Below, piece by piece: positions 10,281 through 19,100 of a stretch of DNA of 64,000 nt. The DNA lies in assembly GCF_020966755.1 (NCBI RefSeq), contig NZ_JAJKFT010000002.1:744001-808000 (forward strand), written 5' to 3'. The position numbers and the translations under genes are program-made. The stretch's first letter is position 1. Every line of letters begins with the position of its first letter. This DNA comes from Blastopirellula sediminis (GTDB taxonomy: Bacteria; Planctomycetota; Planctomycetia; Pirellulales; Pirellulaceae). The notes beneath the pieces were generated by a model. The model saw nothing but the letters and a program-made list of their open reading frames with translations. It did not search any database and was not told the DNA's origin.

Positions 10281-11038
10281 TATTGCGCCTGCTTCAACCG
10301 TACGCGTACCAGCAAATCGTTCAGCGCTCCGTTGGCCGACGCATTCTCTGGCAGCTGGCTATGCTCGCGCGCCTCTTCCAGTTCCCACGTCAACCGCTCG
10401 TACTCTTGCTGGTGCAGCGCCAGATCGGCGGCCGACAGGGTTCCCTTTTCCGGGCCTTCCAGTTTTCTGGCGATCAGCTCCGGCAGGTAAGGCAACTTGG
10501 CTTCTTCATTCAGATGAAGCAGATTCGCTTCGATCTGGCCGGTTCGCATCAAGTGGATTCCGGTCAGCAGAACGCGATAGACGTACAGCAGCGGCTTGAC
10601 CCGCGGCGGGTCTTCCTTCTTGAATAACTTCCACTGCGTCGCGGCGAAACCGAGGTAGTGGTGCGCATGATGCCGGGTGATGCAGCCCGGCGCCAGCGCC
10701 TTCAACTCTTCATGCTCCGGTGTCGTCTGCACGACCAGCGGCGAAAGCAATTGCTCCAGCACGTAGCCGTTCTTCTTCAGCATCAGCAGGAAGAATTTTT
10801 TGACGTCGTGCGTCACCAGGTCGATCTCGAGCCCGTCGTGGATGCCCGACTTTTCGACCGTCTCGTCCGCTTCTCGTAAGCCGACGACGTCGGTGAGCGG
10901 CAACAGGTGAATCCCGCGCAGGTCGAAGTCGGAGTCAGGCGACGGAAATCCATACAAATGGGCGCCGCTGATCGTCGTAAACAGCAGAGGGTAAGGATGT
11001 TGTTCGACTTGTTTGTAAAGTCGGGGTTCGATGTTCAT
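10280..11038 (-). CDS. RlaP-type nucleotidyltransferase (DNA polymerase beta superfamily), second of pair
   Basis: This 252-residue protein carries the nucleotidyltransferase signature I-S-G-A-H-L-Y-G-F-x-S-P-D-S-D-F-D-L-R-G at residues ~24-43, with the two metal-binding aspartates of the D-x-D pair. This is the pattern of PF10127 (RlaP), a polymerase-beta-like family named for its association with RNA ligases and RNA repair. The rest is helical, with H-H-A-H-H-Y-L-G and a conserved Y-R-x-L-L-T-G-I-H-L-M block near the middle. Its ATG overlaps the stop of the upstream family member by 4 bases, so the two are translationally coupled and probably form a heteromer or act on the same substrate. 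The substrate is unknown; transfer of nucleotides to RNA ends is the family-based expectation. Confidence 0.8.
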   Translation of the reverse strand: MNIEPRLYKQVEQHPYPLLFTTISGAHLYGFPSPDSDFDLRGIHLLPLTDVVGLREADETVEKSGIHDGLEIDLVTHDVKKFFLLMLKKNGYVLEQLLSPLVVQTTPEHEELKALAPGCITRHHAHHYLGFAATQWKLFKKEDPPRVKPLLYVYRVLLTGIHLMRTGQIEANLLHLNEEAKLPYLPELIARKLEGPEKGTLSAADLALHQQEYERLTWELEEAREHSQLPENASANGALNDLLVRVRLKQAQ

Positions 11039-11982
11039 GGCAACTCTTCCGCGAGCGCCGCCTTGCGCGCTGCGATCAAAAATGCATTCGCTTGTTCATA
11101 ATCGGGACGCTCCGGCAAACAGGTCGCTTGCAGCGCGGCGTCAAACTCCGCATGCAGCTGACGACGCCAGGCCTCTGTTTCTTCCCACGGCAATTCTCCC
11201 CGCTTGATCGCGAGCAACCGCTCGCGGTGCGGACCGACGTCAACCGGCACCGTTTCTTCCTGCAGCACCCGAATTCCGCTGATCAATAGCCGAATCAGGT
11301 GCATCACATGCTTCCACTTGACCGTTCCTTGCGAGCGGATATCGCTTTGCATCTTTTTGAACTGCGACATCGCGTAGCCGTTGTACGTCTGGTACACGAG
11401 TCGCGACAGGAAAATCGACCGCATGTCGAGCAGTTGCTGTGCGAGCGGCGTCGCCTTCTCGACCAGGGGAGAATAGAGGCACTCCAGCACGTTCGGGTTC
11501 GCCTTCAGCGCAAGAACGATGAACTTCTGCAGTTCCCAATACGCCTCTTGCGACTCGTCCAGCTCCAATTGCTCCGGCACGCCGTAGAGCGACCATTGCA
11601 ACTCGGCCGGCGGGATATAAAAGCCGCGGCGGTCGATGTCCGACGCGTCATCGGCCAAGCCAAACGCCTGCGAGCCGACAATGCAGCGAAACGCGACCCG
11701 GTTGAGCAGATCGCCAGGATCGGCGGCGTTACGAGCGCCGATGGCGCCCTCTTTGTGCTTGGCCAACAGCGCCAGCTCGCTCGGCGGCAGCGACTCTTCA
11801 AAACCGTCCGGGAAGCGGATCCGATAGCTATGCTGCAAATCGACCGGCGACTTCACCACCACGCCGACCGCGCCGCGCGGATGCAGCGTTCGCCCGTTCG
11901 GCCCGACGATATCGCGCAGCGCCACAACTTGCGTCCCCGGCGAGAAGATCAGATTCGGATGATAGTGAACTGGTTGAGCCAC
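11035..11982 (-). CDS. RlaP-type nucleotidyltransferase with N-terminal accessory domain, first of pair
   Basis: This 315-residue protein has two parts. Residues ~10-80 form a small beta-rich segment (G-T-x-V-V-A-L-R-D-I-V-G through Y-R-I-R-F-P-D-G) that resembles an SH3-like barrel. Residues ~90-310 are an RlaP-type nucleotidyltransferase with V-G-S-Q-A-F-G-L-x-D-D-A-S-D-I-D-R-R-G, keeping the catalytic D-x-D, followed by the family's F-I-x-L-A-L-K-A-N-P-N-x-L-E-C-L-Y-S-P block and Y-x-x-Y-A-x-S-Q-F-K-K. It overlaps the downstream paralog by four bases. The pair lies 2.3 kb from the Hen1-Pnkp operon, which supports an RNA-repair role, although an esterase gene on the other strand lies between them. 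Confidence 0.8.
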   Translation of the reverse strand: MAQPVHYHPNLIFSPGTQVVALRDIVGPNGRTLHPRGAVGVVVKSPVDLQHSYRIRFPDGFEESLPPSELALLAKHKEGAIGARNAADPGDLLNRVAFRCIVGSQAFGLADDASDIDRRGFYIPPAELQWSLYGVPEQLELDESQEAYWELQKFIVLALKANPNVLECLYSPLVEKATPLAQQLLDMRSIFLSRLVYQTYNGYAMSQFKKMQSDIRSQGTVKWKHVMHLIRLLISGIRVLQEETVPVDVGPHRERLLAIKRGELPWEETEAWRRQLHAEFDAALQATCLPERPDYEQANAFLIAARKAALAEELP

Positions 11983-12224
11983 GATTGGATCGCTTCCAGG
12001 AAAAGAAACATTGGTCTTCGGGAGGAGAATATACCACGCCGTCGACGACAGCTGGGACCTATCGTCAGAACTACCCTATTTAGAACGACTTGGGATGGAG
12101 AGGTTCGATTTTTTCGGTTTCTGCCCAGAAATCGGGTAACCTTCCGTCCAATCTTCACCATAGAGTTGTAATGTTTCGCTACTAGAGACGATCTTTTCTG
12201 CGCGTCACGGAACGAAGGGTCCCC

Positions 12225-14240
12225 ATGCATCAGCGATTTCTTCTCGGTCTGATTTTTTTGGTCGCGATCGCCGCCAGCTGGCCGGCAGCATCGACATGTC
12301 TCGCCGAGACCAAAACGCCTTCGCTGGATCACGTCGACTATCACCTCTTTCTGGTCGCCGGGCAAAGCAACGCGCAAGGTTGGCTCGGCGAAAATCGTGA
12401 AGGGCTGAACGAACCGATTCCGGTTCCCGAGCGCGGGACGGTCTTCTATTTCGATCCGGAACAGAAAAAGATTCTGGATGTGGTCGACGCCAAACCGGAA
12501 GCCTATGTCGGTAACGCCGCCGGGTTTCACAATCGATTTGCGATCGACTATCACGCCACGACCGGCAAGAAGGTGATCTTCGTTCATGGAGTGCATGGCA
12601 ACTCCGGCATCGTCCCCGGCGTGCAGTATGGCGGGGGAAATTGGCCGGACGCCTACCGCGCCGCGCTTCGCGACAAATACCAAGCGTTCAAAACGACCGC
12701 GGCGGCGTCTAACTTTGCCGGCCAATGGGGACTGGCCGGGTTGATTTGGGGGCAGGGCGAAGCGGAAGAGTTTCTGCTGGCGCAAAACAAAAAGACGTTG
12801 CCGCAGTTGGAAAAGGCGCTCAGCGACTTGTTTGACGGCTTTGTGCAGGACTATGGCGACGACTACCCTGGCCAGCCTGGCTCGCTGATCAACGTGGTGT
12901 TGGTTTCGATCTTCGCCTATCCGAGCGGTTCGAGCGATCGCTTCTATCCCGACTCGCCCGCCTGGGCGGCGACGCGAGAGATGCAGCGGCATGTCGCCCA
13001 ACAGCACGCTAGCGCTCGCATGGTTTACTTCCCCATCGAGAAAATCTTCACGCAGCAAGTCTGGCCGAACAACGCCGTCCACTACTACCAAAAGCAATAC
13101 AACGAAATCGGCCGCGTCATGGCGCAAGAAATCGCCAAGCCCGGCAGCACGATCCAGATGCCGCAGCCTCCCAACAGCGCCGCCGCGAAAGCCGTTGGCG
13201 CCTGGCGGGTCGATCTGACGTGGCACGCGCCGGAAGGTGGCATCCCTGGTGAGTTGCCGGTCTATCGCATTTACCGCCGTCAGGCTGGCGAGTCGGCCTG
13301 GACCTGGATTTGGCAAACCGCGGAAGCGCCGGCAGACGGCCTGCACGATGAAAACGGCGTGCTTCCGAATACGACCTACGAATACCGCATCGGCGCTCGC
13401 AACGAGTTTGGAGAAGTCTTCAGTGACGTCGCCTCGGCGAAAACCGGCCGCTTGAGCGATAACCCGCTCGCCGCCTATCAAGAACTTGCTGAGCCCCAGA
13501 ACGCCGCGGCGGTTGAAAAACTGTGGGCGGAACTTCGCGCCGGCGGTCATACGAAAGGCTTGCGTTCGCTGCACCTGATGACCAAAGGATCGAACGCCGC
13601 ATCTGGGAAGATTTTCAACCTGGTTCGCGGGGCGGACGATCAGGGTCGGTTCGATTTCACCGCAAGCAATACGGTCGAGCGGGAAGAAGATGGCTACGTG
13701 TTCGCCGCTCCGTCCGGCGCTCAGACGGAGGCGCCGCTGATTCCAACCTACGGCCCGTTTACCTGCATGGCGAACCTCTCGTGGCTCCACTTTCCCGACG
13801 TGAACGAATCGTTCGGGCTCATGGCGCAAGGACGAGGCTATCCCGCTCCCCCAGAGAACTCGCGTTCGATCTTCTCGTACGGGCCCGCACCGCAAACCCT
13901 CAACTTCTACCACGAAGATCAAGTCGGCATGTTCCAGACCGGCGGCAAACGACCCGCCGTCGGGCAAGCGGAAACCTTCGCCCTCACCTACGACGGTCGG
14001 GACATGACCTGGCGACGGAGCGACAGCGAACCGATCGTCCATCCAAACACGATCTACTTCTTCAACATGCAAAACGCCCCCTTCGAGATCTACACCACTC
14101 CCAGCTCCTCCACCGAAGCGAACTTCAAAATCGCCTACCTGGCGGTCTGGAACCGAGCGATCGGCCCCGAGGAATTCGCTGCCGTGCAAACGATCTTGGC
14201 GAACCGCTTGCGTCTGCCTGCTAACGTCAGGCCTCGGTGA
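12225..14240 (+). CDS. Exported SASA-type carbohydrate acetylesterase with fibronectin III-like domain
   Basis: The 671-residue product has a signal peptide (hydrophobic residues ~5-25). Residues ~35-300 form an SGNH-fold esterase of the sialate O-acetylesterase-like family: G-Q-S-N at 46-49 places the nucleophile at Ser48, W-G-Q-G-E at 175-179 is the oxyanion block, and a His near residue 286 (N-A-V-H-Y) fits the catalytic His, though the usual Asp before it is Asn here. Residues ~310-410 look like a fibronectin type III domain and the remaining ~250 residues like a carbohydrate-binding beta-sandwich. Likely removes acetyl groups from polysaccharides outside the cytoplasm. It converges with the Pnkp gene, with only 9 bases between their stop codons. 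Confidence 0.75.
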   Translation: MHQRFLLGLIFLVAIAASWPAASTCLAETKTPSLDHVDYHLFLVAGQSNAQGWLGENREGLNEPIPVPERGTVFYFDPEQKKILDVVDAKPEAYVGNAAGFHNRFAIDYHATTGKKVIFVHGVHGNSGIVPGVQYGGGNWPDAYRAALRDKYQAFKTTAAASNFAGQWGLAGLIWGQGEAEEFLLAQNKKTLPQLEKALSDLFDGFVQDYGDDYPGQPGSLINVVLVSIFAYPSGSSDRFYPDSPAWAATREMQRHVAQQHASARMVYFPIEKIFTQQVWPNNAVHYYQKQYNEIGRVMAQEIAKPGSTIQMPQPPNSAAAKAVGAWRVDLTWHAPEGGIPGELPVYRIYRRQAGESAWTWIWQTAEAPADGLHDENGVLPNTTYEYRIGARNEFGEVFSDVASAKTGRLSDNPLAAYQELAEPQNAAAVEKLWAELRAGGHTKGLRSLHLMTKGSNAASGKIFNLVRGADDQGRFDFTASNTVEREEDGYVFAAPSGAQTEAPLIPTYGPFTCMANLSWLHFPDVNESFGLMAQGRGYPAPPENSRSIFSYGPAPQTLNFYHEDQVGMFQTGGKRPAVGQAETFALTYDGRDMTWRRSDSEPIVHPNTIYFFNMQNAPFEIYTTPSSSTEANFKIAYLAVWNRAIGPEEFAAVQTILANRLRLPANVRPR

Positions 14241-14249
14241 CCAGCATTT

Positions 14250-16913
14250 TTATAGCCGCGGGTCGACAGGTTCGCTCTCCAGCGCCAACACGCCGAAGAC
14301 GCATTCGTGCACGCGGCGGAGCGGTTCCTTGCGAACGAAGCGATCTAGCGACTCTAGTCCCAGGGCGAACTCACGCAGGGCGAGCGATCGTTTGCGGCCC
14401 AGGCTGCGACTGCGGAGACGAGGAAGGTTCTCGTCGCTGTCGTAGTCAGGGCTGTAGATGATCCGCAGGTATTCTCTGCCGCGGCATTTCACCGCCGGTT
14501 GAATCAGTCCCCGCTTCCCGCGCACGATCCAGTCGGCTGGTTTGACGACCATTCCTTCGCCTCCGGCGGCGGTCAATCCAGTCCACCAATCGATCCCGGC
14601 GGCGATGCTGTCCAGATCGGTCAGATCAACCACTCGGCAATTGGTCGCCTGCAGTACCTCCGCATCATGGCTGCAAATCTTCGCCAGCGTTTCCATGTGC
14701 CAGCAATGGCTCCGATCGGTGTGGACTTTCCCTTCGGTCGCCAATAGGTGAAACGGCGCGAGCTTCAAGTCGCGGATTGAAGCGACGTTCCAGCAATAGC
14801 GGCGATAGGCGTCGACGAAATGCGTCAGACTTTGCTGGCGATCCTGGAAACGGCCAACAATCGCATTTAGCTGCTGGTCATCTTCGGAAAGCAGGGCGGC
14901 CGCTTGCTGGAGCTTTTGAAGCGTCACTGGCAGCGCAGCATTTCCCGCGGCTCCAACTGCCGCATATTGCGAACGAAGAAGCTCCTGCGCTTTCGCCGAC
15001 CAGGGCATCAGTTCGCAGTCGAGACAGACCCAGTTGGTCTGGTACTCTTCCCAGAATCCAGCGTTAATTAGCGCATCCCGCAGGCGATTGAGAAGTTCTT
15101 TTTCCTGTTCGACGTCGTTGAAGAATCTCCGGCCGGTGCGCGTGTAAATGACGCCTGCGTGGCCTTCGGTCACTCCGAAGCGATCGCACGCCGCTTCCTG
15201 ATCGCGACAAACGACGACGACCGCCCGCGAGCCCATATGCTTTTCCTGACAAACGACCTGCGGAACTCCCTGGTTGCGGAAGTAGATGAACGCCTCAGCG
15301 GGGTGCTCGAGCAGTCCCGGTTCGTTCGACGTTTCACAGGGAGACATCGTCGGCGGCAAGTAGATCAGCCACTTCGGATCTGCGGCGAAACGGCTCATTA
15401 CTTCGAGCGCGGCGACCGCATTTTCTTCCCGAATCGTCACGTTCCCTTGCAGCCGCGTCGAGACGATCCGCTTCCCCAACACGTCCTCTGCGTCGAGCAG
15501 ATCGTCGTGCAAATGCTGCGCAGATCGTGGCGCCAATTGATCGGCGTCGAGAAAGGGCTTGGCCGACTCGCAATAAGTCCGTCGGGCCGGCTCCGAGATG
15601 AACTGCCGCTCGGGATAGCGCAGCGCCGTCAGCTTACCACCGAAGACGCAGCCGGTGTCGACGTTGACCGTGCCGTTGAGCCAATCCGGTTCCGGAACCG
15701 GCGTGTGCCCGTACACGACCATCGCCGAACCGCGATACTCGGCCGCCCAGTCATGCCGCACCGGCAGTCCAAACTGATCAGTTTCGCCGGTCGTCTCGCC
15801 GTAGAGGGCGAATTCGCGAACTTTGCCGGAGCCGCGTCCCTGATACGCCTCTTTCATCCCAGCATGAGCCACCACCAACTTGCCGTCGTCCAGCACATAG
15901 TGACTGACAAGACCATCCAGAAACTCCGCCAACTCTTTGCAGAACGGATCGCGAACGTCGGCCGCGAGCCCGTCAATCTCCGCTAGCGTTTCCGTCAAGC
16001 CATGCGTCACCTGGACGTTTTTCCCCCGCAATTTGCGGAGCAACTTCATGTCATGGTTGCCCGGAACGCACAGAGCGTTGCCGCTAGCGACCATACCAGC
16101 GACCAGCCGCACAACGTCCAAAACGCGCGGACCGCGATCGACCAGGTCGCCGACGAAAACCGCCTTGCGTCCTTCGGGATGAACGTAAACCGGACCGCTG
16201 ACGAGAGACGGCCCCACCGGTGCGACCAGACTTGGCTGATAGCCAAGCTGCGCAAGCAGGCCCTCCAGTTCGTCGCAGCAGCCATGAACGTCACCAATAA
16301 TGTCGAATGGACCATGCTCCTCTCGCTTGTCGTTCCAAAGGGGAACGCGTTCGATGCCGGCCGCGTCGATTTCCGTGACGCTGTTCAGAACGAAAATATG
16401 GCGGAAGCCTTCGCGTTTCAGCGACCGTAGCGAGCGGCGCAGCTGCGAACGTTGTTGCCGAATGACGTGCGGCCCGAACTGGCGATCCGCTCGATCGCAA
16501 TTGCGGTCGTGACAAACGTCCTCGGGAGGATTCAACACGATCGCAACCGGCAAGCAGTGGTACTGCCGCGCCAGTTCGACCAGCGGCTTCCGCGATTCCT
16601 GCTGCACGTTGGTCGCGTCGACGACGGTCAATTGCCCTCGCGCAAGCCGTTTGGCGGCGACATAGTGCAGCACGTCGAATGCGTCTCGCGTCGCCGCTTG
16701 ATCGTTTTCGTCATCGCTGACCAGACCGCGGCAATAGTCGGACGAGAGAACTTCCGTCGGCCGAAAGTGCATCCGCGCGAACGTACTCTTCCCCGATCCG
16801 CTTGGACCGATCAACACGACGAGCGATAGTTTTGGAATTTGGATGTTCAACGAGCCAGACCTCCGCTGACAAGACATAGTGTTGATCGCGGCTTTGAATT
16901 TCGTAGCGGACAT
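14250..16913 (-). CDS. pnkp: Polynucleotide kinase-phosphatase/RNA ligase Pnkp
   Basis: This 887-residue protein has the three-domain order and length of bacterial Pnkp (Clostridium thermocellum Pnkp is about 870). Residues ~28-190 are the 5'-OH kinase with P-loop G-P-S-G-S-G-K-S-T (Lys42, Ser43). Residues ~200-450 are a metallophosphoesterase with G-D-V-H-G (207-211), G-D-L-V-D-R-G (255-261), G-N-H-D (285-288), A-H-A-G (349-352) and Y-G-H-T (401-404); it removes 2',3'-cyclic and 3'-phosphates. Residues ~480-887 are the adenylyltransferase with E-K-H-M-G-S-R, nucleophile Lys558, and G-E-G-M-V-V-K-P as a distal motif. In known systems it needs Hen1 for full ligase activity, and the hen1 gene is directly upstream (7-base gap). 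The exact start is uncertain: the ATG at 16877 is also possible. Confidence 0.95.
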   Translation of the reverse strand: MSATKFKAAINTMSCQRRSGSLNIQIPKLSLVVLIGPSGSGKSTFARMHFRPTEVLSSDYCRGLVSDDENDQAATRDAFDVLHYVAAKRLARGQLTVVDATNVQQESRKPLVELARQYHCLPVAIVLNPPEDVCHDRNCDRADRQFGPHVIRQQRSQLRRSLRSLKREGFRHIFVLNSVTEIDAAGIERVPLWNDKREEHGPFDIIGDVHGCCDELEGLLAQLGYQPSLVAPVGPSLVSGPVYVHPEGRKAVFVGDLVDRGPRVLDVVRLVAGMVASGNALCVPGNHDMKLLRKLRGKNVQVTHGLTETLAEIDGLAADVRDPFCKELAEFLDGLVSHYVLDDGKLVVAHAGMKEAYQGRGSGKVREFALYGETTGETDQFGLPVRHDWAAEYRGSAMVVYGHTPVPEPDWLNGTVNVDTGCVFGGKLTALRYPERQFISEPARRTYCESAKPFLDADQLAPRSAQHLHDDLLDAEDVLGKRIVSTRLQGNVTIREENAVAALEVMSRFAADPKWLIYLPPTMSPCETSNEPGLLEHPAEAFIYFRNQGVPQVVCQEKHMGSRAVVVVCRDQEAACDRFGVTEGHAGVIYTRTGRRFFNDVEQEKELLNRLRDALINAGFWEEYQTNWVCLDCELMPWSAKAQELLRSQYAAVGAAGNAALPVTLQKLQQAAALLSEDDQQLNAIVGRFQDRQQSLTHFVDAYRRYCWNVASIRDLKLAPFHLLATEGKVHTDRSHCWHMETLAKICSHDAEVLQATNCRVVDLTDLDSIAAGIDWWTGLTAAGGEGMVVKPADWIVRGKRGLIQPAVKCRGREYLRIIYSPDYDSDENLPRLRSRSLGRKRSLALREFALGLESLDRFVRKEPLRRVHECVFGVLALESEPVDPRL

Positions 16914-16920
16914 GCTCCGC

Positions 16921-18318
16921 CTAGTCGCGTTGAAAGAGACTCATCTGCGTCGGCGTTCCGGCCGCAGGATCTTCGGGGCCGATCCCAATGAACCGTACCG
17001 CATAGCCATATCGCCGCCCGATTTCTTGGGCCCAGTCCTGGAATTGCTGGCGCGTCCACTCAAACCGGTGGTCGCCATGCCGAAACTGTCCTGCCGGCAA
17101 AGTCTCCCACATTACGTTGTATTCCTGATTCGGCGTCGTCAGCACGACGTTCTGCGGCCGCGCGAACTCGAATAGCACCCGCTCGAACGCCGACAACCGG
17201 GGAGGATCAAGATGCTCGATCACTTCGACGACCGCGGCTGCATCGAACCCTTCAAATCGCTTGTCACGGTAGATCAACGAGCCGTGAAGCAGCTTCACTC
17301 GCTCGGCCTGCCTTTCTGGACGACGATCGAGCTTCAACCGCCGCTCGGCGATCTCGAGCGCGCGGCTCGCAACGTCGACGCCGACGATTCGCTCAAATTG
17401 CCGATCTTCCAACAGTTCGCGCAGCAAGCGTCCTTCGCCGCAACCGAGGTCGATCACCGATTTCGCACCGCTGCTGCGTAGGGCGGCCAAGACCGCCCCA
17501 TGACGCTGCTCGTTCAGGCTCAACGCCTTTTCGAGCGTCTCCTCGCGTCGGTCGCCCGGCGGTTCGTCGTCGAGCGCAGCCTCTCGCTCTTCGTCAACAA
17601 GCCGCGCCAGCGCCTGACGGTAGAGACTAGCGCGATGCGACAAATAGCGGCGGGTGATCTGCTCTTTCTCAGGATGCGCGGCCAGCCAGCCCCCACCTTT
17701 GAAGAGGAGTTTTTCGAGTTCGTCCTCACCGACGAAGTAATGCTTCTCGTTGTCAAAGACCGGAATGAGGACGTACAAATGGGTCAGCAGTTCCGCCAGA
17801 GTTTTCGTCGCGCGGATCGTCACCGAGTAGTAAGAGCTTTCTCCCCATTCCGGAAACTGCTCGTCCAGCGGATGCCGAACCGCTTCGACCTCGTATCCCA
17901 GCGGCTCAAATAATCGAGCGAGCAAGCCGGCGTCTCCTCGAACCGGCAGTACGTCGATCCGAGCGGTCAGAGGAATCGGCGTGCTGACCAACTTCGGGCG
18001 ATCTTTGCATCGCCCGCCAAGCGCCGTTCCGAAGACTTGCGAAATGGCGACGCTCATCAGCGACGACGCGCAGTAAGGACGATCGTTGACGTACTGGCCG
18101 ATGCCAAAACTTGCGTCGCGTCGTTTGCCGCGGACCATCTCGACCGAATCGACGTCAAGCAACAAACAAGCGGTGCAGGTCTCCGCCGACGCTTCGGGGT
18201 AAAAGACGTGCGCCTTCCCAAAGCTGAGATCAAAGCTCTGCAACCGACCGGGGCGTTTGTGCAACAAGTACCCCAGATCGGCCGCCGGCGGATGGGTGGT
18301 AGAAATCGACAACAGCAT
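16921..18318 (-). CDS. hen1: 3'-terminal RNA ribose 2'-O-methyltransferase Hen1
   Basis: The 465-residue protein matches bacterial Hen1 in length and layout. The N-terminal half (~1-240) is the region that binds and activates the Pnkp ligase. The C-terminal half holds the S-adenosylmethionine-binding motif V-I-D-L-G-C-G-E-G at 288-296, and the Mn2+ ligands expected from C. thermocellum Hen1 (Glu366, Glu369, His370, His418) correspond here to Glu365, Glu368, His369 and His417. It methylates the 2'-OH at the 3' end of a broken RNA before sealing, which protects the repaired site from a second cut. The start codon follows the stop of the HAD gene by one base, and the stop lies 7 bases before the Pnkp start, so the three genes form one operon. 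Confidence 0.95.
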   Translation of the reverse strand: MLLSISTTHPPAADLGYLLHKRPGRLQSFDLSFGKAHVFYPEASAETCTACLLLDVDSVEMVRGKRRDASFGIGQYVNDRPYCASSLMSVAISQVFGTALGGRCKDRPKLVSTPIPLTARIDVLPVRGDAGLLARLFEPLGYEVEAVRHPLDEQFPEWGESSYYSVTIRATKTLAELLTHLYVLIPVFDNEKHYFVGEDELEKLLFKGGGWLAAHPEKEQITRRYLSHRASLYRQALARLVDEEREAALDDEPPGDRREETLEKALSLNEQRHGAVLAALRSSGAKSVIDLGCGEGRLLRELLEDRQFERIVGVDVASRALEIAERRLKLDRRPERQAERVKLLHGSLIYRDKRFEGFDAAAVVEVIEHLDPPRLSAFERVLFEFARPQNVVLTTPNQEYNVMWETLPAGQFRHGDHRFEWTRQQFQDWAQEIGRRYGYAVRFIGIGPEDPAAGTPTQMSLFQRD

Positions 18319-18319
18319 G

Positions 18320-18874
18320 TTAGTAGTGCGCCTTCCAATTACGCTTTTCCAAACCGCGCACGTCAGCCGTATCCGCCAACGCTTCCAGGTAATTCGCTAG
18401 TCTTCGCAACAAGTCGTCTTCCGGTTCTCCCCGAAACTCCGGCACGTAGATCGCGTTCCCATAGCTTCGCTCCACCTTTTGCGGCGTATCGTCAACGATG
18501 AGCGTCTTGGCCAAATCGAAACCGTGCCGTCTCACCTTCCTCAAATCTTTCACATAGTACGTTTCGCGCCACTCGGGGTCGTAACAGCGCACACAGCGAT
18601 CACGGCTCCAGACAAACTCCAAGTGAAGGTCCGCTGGCAGCGCGTACGTTCGCACCACCGCCAGATAGCCAGCATCCGCCGTCGACCACAGGGCGATTCG
18701 ATAACGACGATAACAGTGCTGCAAAAACTCTTGCAGATAAGGGCGCAAATAGACGTGATAGGGTCCGAATCGAAAATCGGGCGCATGCGCAAGCCGCCTC
18801 TCGGTCGCAAACAACAACGTTTCGTCGACGTCAAGAATCAACAGGCTCGACTTCGTCGCCGCGATCTCGTTCAC
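18320..18874 (-). CDS. FCP1/NIF-like HAD phosphatase, first gene of the Hen1-Pnkp operon
   Basis: The product is a HAD-superfamily hydrolase of the FCP1/NLI-interacting-factor type: motif I D-V-D-E-T-L near its N-terminus, R-P-Y-L-x-E-F-L and A-L-W-S-T-A-D just after, and motif IV as I-V-D-D-T-P-Q-K. This branch removes phosphate from phosphoproteins or small molecules in known members. Its stop is one base from the Hen1 start (TAA-C-ATG), so it is translationally coupled to the RNA-repair genes. A role in processing phosphorylated RNA ends or in regulating the repair proteins is inference. I chose the GTG at 18874 because the conserved fold begins 11 residues later; a TTG at 18943 is in frame but lacks a ribosome binding site. 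Confidence 0.8.
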   Translation of the reverse strand: MNEIAATKSSLLILDVDETLLFATERRLAHAPDFRFGPYHVYLRPYLQEFLQHCYRRYRIALWSTADAGYLAVVRTYALPADLHLEFVWSRDRCVRCYDPEWRETYYVKDLRKVRRHGFDLAKTLIVDDTPQKVERSYGNAIYVPEFRGEPEDDLLRRLANYLEALADTADVRGLEKRNWKAHY

Positions 18875-19100
18875 AGACAGCCTAATCGCCCTTTCTTGCG
18901 TACTCAAAGGAAAGATATTCCGATTCCGACGAAGACACGCCAACGGGGAAATGGTTCGTCGGACAACGGCATCCCAGGGCTTATTCGCCTGGCGAGAATA
19001 CTACGAAAACTATTTCCCTAGGGTCATCGTCTGCTTAGTAACGCCAAACCGATAGCAATACCGACCTGCCTGTGTGGCAATTCGCCTTTTGGATGACTCC

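Noticed and set aside
11949-14189. 746-codon minus frame opposite the SASA-type esterase
   Set aside because: Shadow of the esterase; no motif, no initiation signal.
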